DNA of 64,000 nucleotides from Dysosmobacter sp. Marseille-Q4140. GTDB lineage: Bacteria > Bacillota > Clostridia > Oscillospirales > Oscillospiraceae. The notes under the pieces were generated by a model, which worked only from the letters and a program-made list of their open reading frames with translations, was not told the DNA's origin and ran no database searches. A program made the translations under genes and the position numbers. Positions 23,759 through 31,998 of this stretch are shown one piece after another. The number at the start of each line of letters is the position of its first letter. The first letter of the stretch is position 1. The stretch spans positions 62,001 through 126,000 of the forward strand of contig CP073694.1 of NCBI GenBank assembly GCA_018228705.1. The letters are read 5' to 3'.

Positions 23759-24828
23759 GGTGTCACCGCCCCCACCGTGGCCAGGACCGACACCAGCAGC
23801 AAAAGGGCGCAGCTGCCGGTCATGCCCAAAATCAGTCCGAAGGCCCCGCCCAGGCCGTCGATCAGCTTGCAAAGGCCCGGGGCGCCCACCGCCCCGGCCA
23901 GAAAGGCCGTGAGCTTGTAGAGAAGGTACTGGACCCCCAGCTGCAAAAAGGGATAGGCGCAGGCGGCCAGGATCGCCAGGGTGCCGAAGATGCCGATGGT
24001 GTTTTTCAGCATCCCCGCCCCGGCCAGCACCGTCTCCGAGGCGTCGGAGATGATGCCGCCCACCACCGGCACCACGCCGGAGATGGCGGCCTTGGCCATC
24101 TTCACTGTCACGGCGTCGGCGGAGCCGGTGATGACCCGGACCACGGACAGATACGCCGTGAAGGCCAGGACCGCTCCCGTCAGCAGCCACGTCACCACCT
24201 TCTTCACCCCCTCCGCCAGGGCCCCCAGCCGGTTTTCCGGCAGGCAGGCCGCTGCCGTCACCACGCCGATGTAGAGATACACCAGCGGCAGGCACACCCG
24301 GTCGATCAGCCGGATCAGCAGGTCCACGAAGAACACCGTGGCCACCTGCTGGACCGTGGCGGTGGTGACGGCGCCGCTGGCGGCGGCCGCGGCGGCCAGG
24401 GTGGGCAGCAGGGTCTGGGAGAAGGCCGAGAGGTCGTCGATGGTGGCCGCCCCCAGGCCCATGAGGGTATCCAGGCTTCCCGCCGCCGCCACTGTCACAG
24501 ACAGCGCCCCCGCCATGGGAAGAAAGAGGGGTGCCTTCATGCCGCTGCCCAGGAAGAACCCCTCCGCCGCGCCGCACAGCACCACCACCAGCAAAATGGC
24601 CGCCGCGCCCCGCAGGCGCTGGCGCACCACGGCCCCCGCCTGGTCTCCCAGGGACTGGACCAGCGAGGCCAGGGCGCCGGTGAGGCCGCCCGCGGTCAGG
24701 TCCGCGTCCGAGAGCAGCTCCTCCGCCGCCTCCGGGGCGGAGCGGACCAGGTCCTCCGGCACCTCCGCGGCCCGGGCGGACACCGTCAGCACCACCACCG
24801 CCGCCAGACACATCAGTACGGTTTTCAT
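23755..24828 (-). CDS. spoIIIAE: Stage III sporulation protein AE
   Basis: A 357-residue polytopic membrane protein with a signal-like N terminus (M-K-T-V-L-M-C-L-A-A) and about seven hydrophobic segments. The family signatures include G-A-A-T-I-D-D-L-S-A-F-S and V-V-P-V-V-G-G-I-I-S-D-A-S-E-T-V. It is the main multispan component of the SpoIIIA complex. The start at 24828 overlaps the spoIIIAD stop by 4 bases; an open extension upstream lies inside spoIIIAD and is ignored. Confidence 0.9.
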   Translation of the reverse strand: MKTVLMCLAAVVVLTVSARAAEVPEDLVRSAPEAAEELLSDADLTAGGLTGALASLVQSLGDQAGAVVRQRLRGAAAILLVVVLCGAAEGFFLGSGMKAPLFLPMAGALSVTVAAAGSLDTLMGLGAATIDDLSAFSQTLLPTLAAAAAASGAVTTATVQQVATVFFVDLLIRLIDRVCLPLVYLYIGVVTAAACLPENRLGALAEGVKKVVTWLLTGAVLAFTAYLSVVRVITGSADAVTVKMAKAAISGVVPVVGGIISDASETVLAGAGMLKNTIGIFGTLAILAACAYPFLQLGVQYLLYKLTAFLAGAVGAPGLCKLIDGLGGAFGLILGMTGSCALLLLVSVLATVGAVTP

Positions 24829-25214
24829 CGCATCAGCTCCACCAACAAATCCAGCACCGCTCTCATCAGCGGCAGCGCCGCCAGCAGCGCGCACACGGTG
24901 CCCGCCGTCTCCAGCACCGCCGCCAGGGGCGACTCCCCGGCGTCCCGGCAGAGGCCGCCCCCCGCCCGGACCACCAGGGCGATGGCCGCCGTCTTGTACA
25001 GCGGGGCGAACAGCTCCGCGGACACCCCGCTGTACGCCTCCAGCTGCCGCAGGAACGCCCACAGCTCCCCCAGGGCCGGCACCACCAGGGCGATCACCGC
25101 CGCCGTGGCCGCCAGGGCCAGCAGCAGCGCCGTCTCCGGACTGCCCCGGCGGACCACCAGGGCCAGCACCGCCCCGATCACGCACAGCCCCGCCGCCTGC
25201 ACCGCCGTCTCCAT
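24825..25214 (-). CDS. spoIIIAD: Stage III sporulation protein AD
   Basis: A 129-residue membrane protein with about four hydrophobic helices and the family stretch L-F-A-P-L-Y-K-T-A-A-I-A-L followed by C-R-D-A-G-E-S. It starts two bases after the spoIIIAC stop and overlaps spoIIIAE. Together with SpoIIIAC and SpoIIIAE it probably forms the membrane base of the channel. Confidence 0.9.
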   Translation of the reverse strand: METAVQAAGLCVIGAVLALVVRRGSPETALLLALAATAAVIALVVPALGELWAFLRQLEAYSGVSAELFAPLYKTAAIALVVRAGGGLCRDAGESPLAAVLETAGTVCALLAALPLMRAVLDLLVELMR

Positions 25215-25216
25215 GG

Positions 25217-25411
25217 CTAAAAGTCGAACAGGGTCTTGATGAGGTCGAACAGGTCGCTGATCTCCCGGACCATCATCATCAGCACCACCACCAGACCCGC
25301 CAGCACCACCATCAGCCCCTGTTCCTCCCGCCCGGAGCGGATCAGCAGCTGGTTGAGCACCGCCACCAGGATCCCGATGGCGGCGATCTTGAAAATCAAA
25401 TCCACATCCAT
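25217..25411 (-). CDS. spoIIIAC: Stage III sporulation protein AC
   Basis: A 64-residue protein with two transmembrane helices joined by R-S-G-R-E-E-Q-G. The N terminus M-D-V-D-L-I-F-K-I-A-A-I-G-I and the C-terminal V-R-E-I-S-D-L-F are family features. The start is the ATG at 25411, 11 bases after the spoIIIAB stop. Confidence 0.9.
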   Translation of the reverse strand: MDVDLIFKIAAIGILVAVLNQLLIRSGREEQGLMVVLAGLVVVLMMMVREISDLFDLIKTLFDF

Positions 25412-25422
25412 GTTCTCAGCCC

Positions 25423-25905
25423 TCAAATCAGTAAGATCACCAGCAGCGCCCCGGCGGAGAGCCACAGCGCAGCCGATCGCTTCTCCCGCTCCATGCTGGC
25501 CGCCCGCTCCGCCTCCAGGCTCCGCTCCAGGCGCTCCGCCGCCGCCGTCAGCGCCCGGCAGACCTGCGCCTCGTCCCCGGAGAGGCCGGAGGCGGCCTCC
25601 GCCAGGGCCTCCCGGTCCTCCGGCGGCAGGGGCTGCTCCTGCGCAAGACGCCGCCAGGCCGCCTCCGCCCCCTCCCCCGCCGCCAGGGCCGGCCCCAGAC
25701 GGCGGAAAAAATCGCTCTCCCGGCCCAGCCGCTCCAAAAGGCGGGGCAGGGGCGTCCGCTCCAGGCGGACGGCCTCCGCCATGCGGGAAAGGCCCGACGA
25801 GAGCGCCCACAGCGTGTCCATCCTCCGGCGGCGCTCCGCCCGCTGCCGCAGCCAGCCTCCCAGGGCGGCCCCGGCCACCAGCAGCCCGCCCAGCGCCCTC
25901 ACCAT
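25423..25905 (-). CDS. spoIIIAB: Stage III sporulation protein AB
   Basis: This 160-residue protein has hydrophobic ends and a cytosolic all-helical middle resembling the GspF-like domain of type II secretion. E-R-T-P-L-P-R-L-L-E-R-L and A-E-A-A-S-G-L-S-G-D are the recognisable parts. The last residues form a transmembrane helix. The start at 25905 overlaps the spoIIIAA stop by 7 bases. Confidence 0.87.
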   Translation of the reverse strand: MVRALGGLLVAGAALGGWLRQRAERRRRMDTLWALSSGLSRMAEAVRLERTPLPRLLERLGRESDFFRRLGPALAAGEGAEAAWRRLAQEQPLPPEDREALAEAASGLSGDEAQVCRALTAAAERLERSLEAERAASMEREKRSAALWLSAGALLVILLI

Positions 25906-26813
25906 GGCAGCTCCTCCACCTCGTAGCGCCGGACGGCCCCCTCCCGGCGGATCCACACCGCCAGGCGGAATACCCGGTCCGCCAGGAGCCGGGCGTACAG
26001 GGGCTTTTCCCGCAGTTCCTCCATACTCCCGGCGTGGATGGTGGCCAGCAGCCCCACGCCGCACCCGGCGGCCATGGCCGCCGCCTCCAGGTCCGCCCGG
26101 ACCGTGATCTCGTCCAGGGCGATGACCTGGGGGTTCATGGCCCGCAGCACCATGGGGATGCCCACGGCCTTGGGGCAGGCGTCCAGCACGTCGGTCCGGG
26201 GGCCCAGGTCCATCTGGGGCGTGCCCCGCCAGCAGACGCCCACCTCGCCCCGCTCGTCGATCAATGACACCCGCTGGGGCGGCACGCCCCCGGCCCCGGC
26301 GGAGAGGCACCGCACCAGATCCCGCAGCAAGGTGGTCTTGCCCCCGCCCGGGGGCGAGAGCAGCAGCGTGCTGCAAAACACGCCCTCCCGGAACAGCCGG
26401 GGGGCCAGGGGCTCTGCAATGCCCCGCTTCTCCCGGGCAATGCGGATCACCGCCGAGGAGAGCTCCCGCAGGTTCGTGTTCACGCCGCCCTTTATCACCG
26501 CCGTGCCGCAAAGGCCCACCCGGAACCCGCCCCGGACGGGCAGGTAGCCGTCCCGGATGGTCTCCGCCGCGGCGTAGCGGGAAAACTCTGTTGCCAGGTC
26601 GCACAGCGTCTCCAGATCCTCCGGCTCCACGGCCTCGTCCAGCGCCAGCTCCCCCGCCGGCAGCAGCACCGACATGGGCCGCCCGGCCCGGAGCCGGAAC
26701 TCCTCCGCCTCGGCCCTGCGCTGCTCCGGCAGCGCCAGGGCGGCCTTGCGCAGCCGGGCCGGCAGGAACTGGGCCGCCTCCTCATAGCGCAGAATGTTCT
26801 TGTCCTTCTGCAA
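25899..26813 (-). CDS. spoIIIAA: Stage III sporulation protein AA, secretion-type ATPase
   Basis: This 304-residue AAA/GspE-like ATPase powers the SpoIIIA-SpoIIQ channel in the mother cell. Walker A is S-P-P-G-G-G-K-T-T-L-L and the Walker B region is V-I-A-L-D-E-I-T-V. The N-terminal R-L-R-A-G-R-P-M-S-V-L and the central G-L-C-G-T segment match the family. The start codon is TTG at 26813, preceded by AAGGGGGG. It heads the operon, with a SigE-like promoter just upstream. Confidence 0.92.
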   Translation of the reverse strand: MQKDKNILRYEEAAQFLPARLRKAALALPEQRRAEAEEFRLRAGRPMSVLLPAGELALDEAVEPEDLETLCDLATEFSRYAAAETIRDGYLPVRGGFRVGLCGTAVIKGGVNTNLRELSSAVIRIAREKRGIAEPLAPRLFREGVFCSTLLLSPPGGGKTTLLRDLVRCLSAGAGGVPPQRVSLIDERGEVGVCWRGTPQMDLGPRTDVLDACPKAVGIPMVLRAMNPQVIALDEITVRADLEAAAMAAGCGVGLLATIHAGSMEELREKPLYARLLADRVFRLAVWIRREGAVRRYEVEELPW

Positions 26814-26841
26814 GGGTGACCCCCCTTTCTTTGGTTAGTCC

Positions 26842-26870
26842 ACTGTATGAGAGGTTGTCCCCGCTTATGC
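26842..26870 (-). promoter_or_regulatory. SigE-like promoter of the spoIIIA operon
   Basis: On the minus strand, GCATAA (26865-26870), 15 bases, then CATACAGT (26842-26849). The -10 fits the SigE consensus CATACA-N-T and the -35 the looser ATA-type element. The transcription start would fall about 22 bases before spoIIIAA. SigE control of spoIIIA is established in Bacillus. Confidence 0.6.
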
Positions 26871-26948
26871 CTGGGATTTTTCGCCCCCGGCCGTTGTAAT
26901 TTGGCGGCGGCTGTGCTACGCTGGAAAAAAATGACGGGAGGCGCGATT

Positions 26949-27827
26949 ATGTACGAACTGATCCAGGCGGCGGAACACACCTATTACATCCAGTGCCCCG
27001 CCAAGATGGGCCTGTGGGTGCCGGACGGCAAGTCGGCGGTGCTGATCGACAGCGGCGGCGACAAGGACGCGGGCCGCAAGGTGCAAAAGACCCTGGAGGC
27101 CCAGGGCTGGACCCTCTCCTGCATCCTCAACACCCACGCCAACGCCGACCACAACGGCGGCAACGCCCTGCTCCAGCAGCGCCTCCATGCCCCGGCCTAC
27201 GCCCCGGGCATCGACGCCGCCGTCACCACGTATCCCATCCTGGAGCCCGCCTTCCTCTACGGCGGCTATCCCCCCAAGCCCCTGCGCAACAAGTTCCTCC
27301 TCTCCCAGCCCAGCCGGTGCGAACCACTGACGGCGGAGAACCTCCCCCAGGGATTGACACAGCTGGCCCTGCCGGGCCACTTCTTCGACATGTGCGGCTT
27401 CGGCACGGCGGACGGGGTGTGGTTTCTGGCGGACTGCCTCTCCGGGGCCAACATCGTGGAAAAGTACCACGTGAACTTCATCTACGACGTGGCGGCGTAT
27501 CTGGAGACCCTGGACAGGGTGTGCCAGCTGGAGGGCCGCCTCTTCGTCCCCGCCCACGCCGAGGCGGCGGAGGACATCCGCCCCCTGGCGAAGCTGAACC
27601 GGGCCAAGGTGCTGGAGATCGCCGGGGTGATCCTGGAGCTGTGCCGGGAGCCGAAGATGTTCGAGGAGATTTTGCAGGGCGTGTTCGCCCGCTATCAGCT
27701 GACCATGGACTTCAACCAGTACGTGCTGGTGGGCAGCACCGTGCGCTCGTACCTGGCCTACCTGCTGGACCGGGGCGCCGCGGCGGCGGAATTTGATGAC
27801 AACCGCCTGCTGTGGCGGGCGGTGTGA
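26949..27827 (+). CDS. Metallo-beta-lactamase-fold hydrolase with an H-x-N-x-D-H site
   Basis: A 292-residue MBL-fold protein. The metal motif reads T-H-A-N-A-D-H-N-G-G (residues 62-70): the second His of the usual H-x-H-x-D-H is Asn. Downstream ligands look present (L-P-G-H near residue 140, L-A-D-C near 160, P-A-H in the C-terminal third). A C-terminal helical extension of about 90 residues follows. The Asn substitution may be a subfamily trait or may alter metal number. The start is the ATG at 26949 after GGGAGG. It has its own terminator and no obvious operon partner. The substrate is unknown. Confidence 0.8.
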   Translation: MYELIQAAEHTYYIQCPAKMGLWVPDGKSAVLIDSGGDKDAGRKVQKTLEAQGWTLSCILNTHANADHNGGNALLQQRLHAPAYAPGIDAAVTTYPILEPAFLYGGYPPKPLRNKFLLSQPSRCEPLTAENLPQGLTQLALPGHFFDMCGFGTADGVWFLADCLSGANIVEKYHVNFIYDVAAYLETLDRVCQLEGRLFVPAHAEAAEDIRPLAKLNRAKVLEIAGVILELCREPKMFEEILQGVFARYQLTMDFNQYVLVGSTVRSYLAYLLDRGAAAAEFDDNRLLWRAV

Positions 27828-27864
27828 GACTGGCGCAGCAGGTTTGGCAAGCGCGCAGAAGCAG

Positions 27865-27904
27865 AAAACGGAGGGCCCCGGGGGGTCCTCCGTTTTGTTT
27901 TTCC
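27865..27904 (+). terminator. Intrinsic terminator
   Basis: A stem of at least 10 bp (27865-27874 with 27887-27896) has extra G:C pairing in the loop and is followed by GTTTTTCC. It lies after the MBL-fold gene. Confidence 0.8.
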
Positions 27905-28005
27905 TGTTTTTTTGCGCGTAGAATTCTCATAAAACCTTGCGAATTTCCAAGGATTTTCCAGTTTTTTGCAAGTTCCGGCAATGCGACAAAAAGTTTGTTT
28001 TTTGC

Positions 28006-28034
28006 TTGACAATCTCCGCGGGGTTGATGATAAT
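28006..28034 (+). promoter_or_regulatory. Promoter for the LysR gene
   Basis: TTGACA (28006-28011), a 17-base spacer and GATAAT (28029-28034), about 60 bases before the start codon. The region around it is AT-rich. Confidence 0.65.
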
Positions 28035-28092
28035 AGAAACAGCGGCGTGACGCCGCTTGCCAGAAGCAGGGATTTCAGGGAGCAGAGAGACA

Positions 28093-28992
28093 ATGGATAT
28101 TCGGGAGCTGAAATATTTCATCCAGGTGGCAAAGGACGGAAATTACTCCGTGGCCGCCAGAAAACTGTATATTTCCCAGCCTGCCCTCAGCAAGGTCATC
28201 CACAAGCTGGAGGAGGAGATGGGCTTCGAGTTTTTCTACACCTTCCAAAAGCGCCAGAATCTGACGGATCTGGGCATGGCCTTTTATGAAAAGGCCGTCC
28301 GGGTGGTCAGCGAGTACGAGGGCCTGATGGAGACCGCGCCTCCGGGCAAGGCCATCTACAAGGGACAGGTGTTCTTCGGCTTCCCCCCGGTGGCCGGGAC
28401 GTGCTATTTCTGCGATCTGATCGCCAAATTCGCCAAGGAATACCCCGGCATCAAGCTCCACATCGAGGAGCGGGGCGCCAACCGGATCCTGGCGGGCGTG
28501 GAGGCTGGGGCGTTGGATGTGGGCTGCGTGGTGGGACCGGTCCAGACCCAGAATTTCGACTATGTGCCCTTCATCCGGGACACCTCCTGCCTGGCGGTCA
28601 GCGAGAACCACCCCCTGGCCGACCGGAAGATCGTCTCCCTGGCGGAGCTGAAGGACGAGTCCTTCGTCCTGCTGGGCCGGGACTTCGCCACCCATCACGA
28701 CATCATCTCCGCCTGCCATCAGGCGGGCTTCGAGCCCAACATCGTGCTGCTGTCCTCCCAGTGGGACTTCGTGGTCCAGATGGTGCGGCGGAATTTCGGC
28801 ATCGCCTTTCTTCCGCTGTCCGTGTTCCGGCGGTTCTCCTTCCCGGACATCCGCCTGCTGGAGGTGAAGGATCCCATGAGCTCCACGGAGCTGGGCCTCG
28901 TCACCAAGCACGACAGCTACATCTCCCGCAGCGTCAACTGCTTCATCAGCTTTGTTATGGAGCAGATGGGCGATCACCCCTTTACTGTGTGA
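28093..28992 (+). CDS. LysR-family transcriptional regulator
   Basis: This 299-residue protein has an N-terminal winged helix-turn-helix (residues 1-60: I-R-E-L-K-Y-F-I-Q-V-A, Y-I-S-Q-P-A-L-S-K-V-I-H-K-L-E) and a periplasmic-binding-like effector domain (residues 90-290). The start is the ATG at 28093 behind AGAGAGA; 12 upstream in-frame codons lack a better site. It has its own promoter and terminator. Likely targets are the neighbouring minus-strand MBL hydrolase and 2-oxoacid dehydrogenase operon, but that is inference from position. Confidence 0.9.
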   Translation: MDIRELKYFIQVAKDGNYSVAARKLYISQPALSKVIHKLEEEMGFEFFYTFQKRQNLTDLGMAFYEKAVRVVSEYEGLMETAPPGKAIYKGQVFFGFPPVAGTCYFCDLIAKFAKEYPGIKLHIEERGANRILAGVEAGALDVGCVVGPVQTQNFDYVPFIRDTSCLAVSENHPLADRKIVSLAELKDESFVLLGRDFATHHDIISACHQAGFEPNIVLLSSQWDFVVQMVRRNFGIAFLPLSVFRRFSFPDIRLLEVKDPMSSTELGLVTKHDSYISRSVNCFISFVMEQMGDHPFTV

Positions 28993-29013
28993 CTCCCCTC
29001 TCCGGTAACGCAA

Positions 29014-29046
29014 TGAGAGCCGGCCGACGCCGGCTCTCATTTTTCT
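29014..29046 (+). terminator. Intrinsic terminator after the LysR gene
   Basis: An 11-bp perfect stem (29014-29024 with 29029-29039) with a 4-base loop is followed by TTTTTCT on the plus strand. Confidence 0.85.
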
Positions 29047-29094
29047 GCCGCCAAAGTCAAGTATTTCCAGCGGAAAACTTGATTTTACGCTGGA

Positions 29095-29874
29095 TCATGC
29101 GTAATATTCCGGCGGTTTTTTCAGCGTGCGGAACTGCTCCATGTCGTGGCCGAAGAGGATCTGGGCATGGTGCTCTGCGGCGTACCGGCGCAGGTACTCC
29201 ATGGCGGCAAAGTAGCCCTCCTGGTCCACCACCGCGCCGGAGAGCTTTGCCGGCGGGCCGAAATGCTCCCGGCAGTAGGCGGCGTCGGCCACCAGCAAAA
29301 AGGTGCCGCAGTCCAGTTCCACGGACAATCCCAGCATCCCGAAGGAATGGCCCGGGCCCAGGTTCAGAATGGTCACGCCGGGACACAGGGGCGTCTCCCC
29401 CGCGTCCGCGGGCACCGGCACCCAGCGGGTCCCGGCGGCCTTCCAGCTGTCCACGTCGCACTGGACGTGGAACAGGTCCAGCGTGCCCGCCGCGGCGTCG
29501 GACATCACCTGCTCCAGCTCCCGCTGGTGGACGTAAACGTCGGCCTGGGGGAACAGGTGGACGCCGCCGGCGTGGTCCAGATGCAGGTGGGACAGCACCA
29601 CCTTGGTTATCCGGCCGGGGTCCACTCCGATCCGGGCCAGCTGGTCCGGCAGGTTCTCGCCGGGGCCGGTCACATACGGGTTGCCGCACAGCTCCGGCGG
29701 CCAGGCGCCCTCCATGGCCTTGGGGTGGCAGCCGGCGTCAAAGAGGATACAGCCCTCCGGCGTATCCAGCAAAAAGGCGTGGATGGGGATGGCGGCCTCC
29801 GCGTCCGGCTCATCCAGAACGGGATTGGCCCCCTTCATGACGATCTTCCCCAGGTCCAGCACATAGAGCTTCAT
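29095..29874 (-). CDS. MBL-fold hydrolase related to N-acyl homoserine lactonases
   Basis: This 259-residue protein carries the full motif S-H-L-H-L-D-H-A-G-G near residue 95. A later G-H-S-F-G-M-L-G-L-S, V-A-D-A-A-Y and F-G-H-D follow, giving the two-metal site of the AttM/AiiA type. Such enzymes hydrolyse lactones, including acyl homoserine lactones; a metabolic lactone is equally likely here. It lies downstream of the 2-oxoacid dehydrogenase genes on the same strand, but a hairpin terminator lies between, so co-transcription is uncertain. Confidence 0.8.
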   Translation of the reverse strand: MKLYVLDLGKIVMKGANPVLDEPDAEAAIPIHAFLLDTPEGCILFDAGCHPKAMEGAWPPELCGNPYVTGPGENLPDQLARIGVDPGRITKVVLSHLHLDHAGGVHLFPQADVYVHQRELEQVMSDAAAGTLDLFHVQCDVDSWKAAGTRWVPVPADAGETPLCPGVTILNLGPGHSFGMLGLSVELDCGTFLLVADAAYCREHFGPPAKLSGAVVDQEGYFAAMEYLRRYAAEHHAQILFGHDMEQFRTLKKPPEYYA

Positions 29875-29897
29875 GGGTTCTCCCCCTTTCGTGGTTT

Positions 29898-29934
29898 CAA
29901 AAGGTCCCCGAAAACCACAGTTTCCGGGGACCTT
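29898..29934 (-). terminator. Intrinsic terminator of the 2-oxoacid dehydrogenase operon
   Basis: On the minus strand a 10-bp stem (29925-29934 with 29901-29910) is followed by TTTTGAAA. It lies 10 bases past the E2 stop. Confidence 0.65.
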
Positions 29935-29943
29935 GGGTCTTGT

Positions 29944-30642
29944 TCAGACCAGCGCTTTCGGATCTTCCAGCAGCAGCTTCATGTCGTTGAGGAAGGCGGC
30001 CAGGGGCACGCCGTCCAGGATCCGGTGGTCGCCGCCGATGACCAGCTTCATCATCATCCGCACGGCGATCACGTCCTCCCCGTCCCGCTCGATGACCACC
30101 GGCATCTTCTTGGCGGTGCAGGCGGCCATGATGGCGGGCTGGGGCGGCTGCGGCAGGGGCACGGAGTCAAAGGAGTTCAGCTTGCCCAGGTTGGTGATGC
30201 CGAAGGTGCCCTCGGAGTAGTCGTCGGGCATCAGCTTGCCGGCGTTGGCCTTCTCCACCATCTGCTTCATCTCCGCGGAGATCTGGTAGAGGTCCTTGGA
30301 CTGGGCGTCCTTGATGACCGGGGCCACCAGACCGTGGTCGGAGGCGGTCATGACGCTGATATTGCAGGAGCTGTAAACGTTGATCTTGGTCATGTCCTCG
30401 TTGAAGGCCGAGTTCATGATGGGGGTGCGCTGAAGGGCGATGCTGACGGCCTTGATGATGAAGTCGTTCACCGTCAGGCCGCAGCCCTTTTCCGCGTTGA
30501 GCTGCTTGCGGAAGGCCAGCAGATCCGTCACGTCCACGTACATGCCCTGATAGGTCATGGGATACGCGCCGCTGATCTCCATCCGCTTGCCGATCATCTT
30601 GCGCACGCCTTTGTAGGCGATCTCCTCAGATACTTGCAGCAT
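29944..30642 (-). CDS. 2-oxoacid dehydrogenase E2, catalytic acyltransferase domain only
   Basis: This 232-residue protein is the free catalytic domain of a dihydrolipoyl acyltransferase. It opens directly with the domain's first helix (Y-K-G-V-R-K-M-I-G-K-R-M) and contains F-N-E-D near residue 75 and the active-site G-G-D-H-R-I-L-D-G at 203-211. There is no lipoyl domain and no E1/E3-binding domain in this chain. The lipoyl domain is a separate gene 16 bases upstream. It transfers the acyl group from lipoyl-Lys to CoA. The acyl identity is unknown. Confidence 0.88.
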   Translation of the reverse strand: MLQVSEEIAYKGVRKMIGKRMEISGAYPMTYQGMYVDVTDLLAFRKQLNAEKGCGLTVNDFIIKAVSIALQRTPIMNSAFNEDMTKINVYSSCNISVMTASDHGLVAPVIKDAQSKDLYQISAEMKQMVEKANAGKLMPDDYSEGTFGITNLGKLNSFDSVPLPQPPQPAIMAACTAKKMPVVIERDGEDVIAVRMMMKLVIGGDHRILDGVPLAAFLNDMKLLLEDPKALV

Positions 30643-30658
30643 CGCTCAGCCTCCCGCC

Positions 30659-30922
30659 TCAGACCAGGCCGGAGATGTCCTCGCCGGGCTGGCCGATGAT
30701 GGCGATGGGGGTGCCGCAGGGATAGTCCTCGTCGCACTCCACCAGGATCTTCAGCAGCGTGCCGTCCTCCGGGCAGGGGAACTCCATGGTGGTCTTGTCG
30801 GTCATCAGCTCAAACAGGGGCTGGTTCTTCTCCACCTTGTCGCCCTCCTTGAACAGCCACTGGGTCACCTGGCCCTCTTCCATAGCCTCGCCCATCTTGG
30901 GCATTACAACGACTCTTGCCAT
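30659..30922 (-). CDS. Stand-alone lipoyl carrier protein of the E2 component
   Basis: An 87-residue protein that is a single lipoyl domain: V-V-V-M-P-K-M-G-E-A-M-E-E-G at the N terminus, then the lipoylation turn M-T-D-K-T-T-M-E-F with Lys43, and a final G-T-P-I-A-I-I. It carries the acyl group between E1 and the separate E2 catalytic protein. The start at 30922 follows AAAGGGAG. In most bacteria this domain is fused to the E2 core. Confidence 0.88.
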   Translation of the reverse strand: MARVVVMPKMGEAMEEGQVTQWLFKEGDKVEKNQPLFELMTDKTTMEFPCPEDGTLLKILVECDEDYPCGTPIAIIGQPGEDISGLV

Positions 30923-30989
30923 AATGAAAATCTCCCTTTCTTTTTGTTTTGTGAATTGTCAGATGTATCAGGGGCCTCCGCCGCGCCGC

Positions 30990-31982
30990 TCAGGCGTGGA
31001 TGCACGCCTTTACCCGCTCCGCGATCTTCTCGGGAGAGAGCATGACGAAGTCCTCCATGGTGGGGGCGGCGGGGATGATGGTGTCCGGCAGCGTGTAGCG
31101 CTGGGCGGGCTCCTTCAGATAGGAGAAGGCCTTCTGGGTGACCTGGAAGGCGATCTCGCCGGTGATGCCGAAGGTCTCCGTGAACTCGTCCACGATCAGC
31201 AGCCGGCCGGTCCGCTTCACGGACTCCACAACCGGGTCCAGATCCAGGGGCCGCAGGGACCGCAGGTCAATCAGATCGATGTGGATCCCCTCTTCCCGCA
31301 GCAGCTCGGCGGCCCTGGTGGCCTTCAAAATGGCGGTGCCGAAGCCCACCACCGTGATGGCGTCGCCCTCGCAGACCTTGCGGCTCTTGCCGATGGGCAC
31401 CAGGTAGTCGGGGTCCAGGGGGACCTCGCCCTTGAGGCGGTAAGCGGCGGTCTCCTCACAGAAAAACACGGGGTCGTTGTCCCGGATGGCGGCCTTGAGA
31501 AGGCCCTTGGCGTCCTCCGGGCAGGAGGCGCAGACCACCTTCAACCCCGGGAAGCCGGCGAACAGGTGGTAGATGGACTGGCTGTGATGGGGGCCGCTGC
31601 GGGTGCCGCCGCCGATGGCGGTGCGCACCACGCCGGGGATCTGCTTGATCTGGCCGCCGGACATGTACCGGTACTTGGCCAGGTGGTTGCAGATGATGTC
31701 CAGGGCCACCATGCTGAAGTCCATCTTCATGATGTCCATGATGGGCCGCCAGCCGTACATGGCGGCGCCCAGGCCCCAGCCCACGATGGCGTTCTCCGAC
31801 AGCGGCGCGTCGATCACCCGGTCGGGACCGTACTTCTTATAGAGGTCGCCGGTCACGCCGTAGGCGCCGCCCAGGATGCCGATGTCCTGGCCCATCATGA
31901 CCACTTTCTCGTCCCGGGCCATCTCCTCGTCCAGCGCCAGGCGGATGGCCTGCATATACGTCATTTTCTTGGTCTGTTCCAT
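30990..31982 (-). CDS. 2-oxoacid (acetoin-type) dehydrogenase E1 beta subunit
   Basis: A 330-residue transketolase-like E1 beta chain. It shows M-G-Q-D-I-G near residue 30, P-L-S-E-N-A-I-V-G near 60, S-G-P-H-H-S-Q-S near 130 and L-I-D-L-R-S-L-R-P-L-D in the C-terminal domain. With E1 alpha it forms the heterotetramer that decarboxylates the substrate using thiamine diphosphate. The ATG at 31982 behind GTGGAGGAGA is preferred to a GTG at 31997 that lies within that ribosome-binding site. Similarity to AcoB is by overall pattern; pyruvate or branched-chain 2-oxoacids remain possible. Confidence 0.87.
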   Translation of the reverse strand: MEQTKKMTYMQAIRLALDEEMARDEKVVMMGQDIGILGGAYGVTGDLYKKYGPDRVIDAPLSENAIVGWGLGAAMYGWRPIMDIMKMDFSMVALDIICNHLAKYRYMSGGQIKQIPGVVRTAIGGGTRSGPHHSQSIYHLFAGFPGLKVVCASCPEDAKGLLKAAIRDNDPVFFCEETAAYRLKGEVPLDPDYLVPIGKSRKVCEGDAITVVGFGTAILKATRAAELLREEGIHIDLIDLRSLRPLDLDPVVESVKRTGRLLIVDEFTETFGITGEIAFQVTQKAFSYLKEPAQRYTLPDTIIPAAPTMEDFVMLSPEKIAERVKACIHA

Positions 31983-31998
31983 CTTGCTCTCCTCCACT

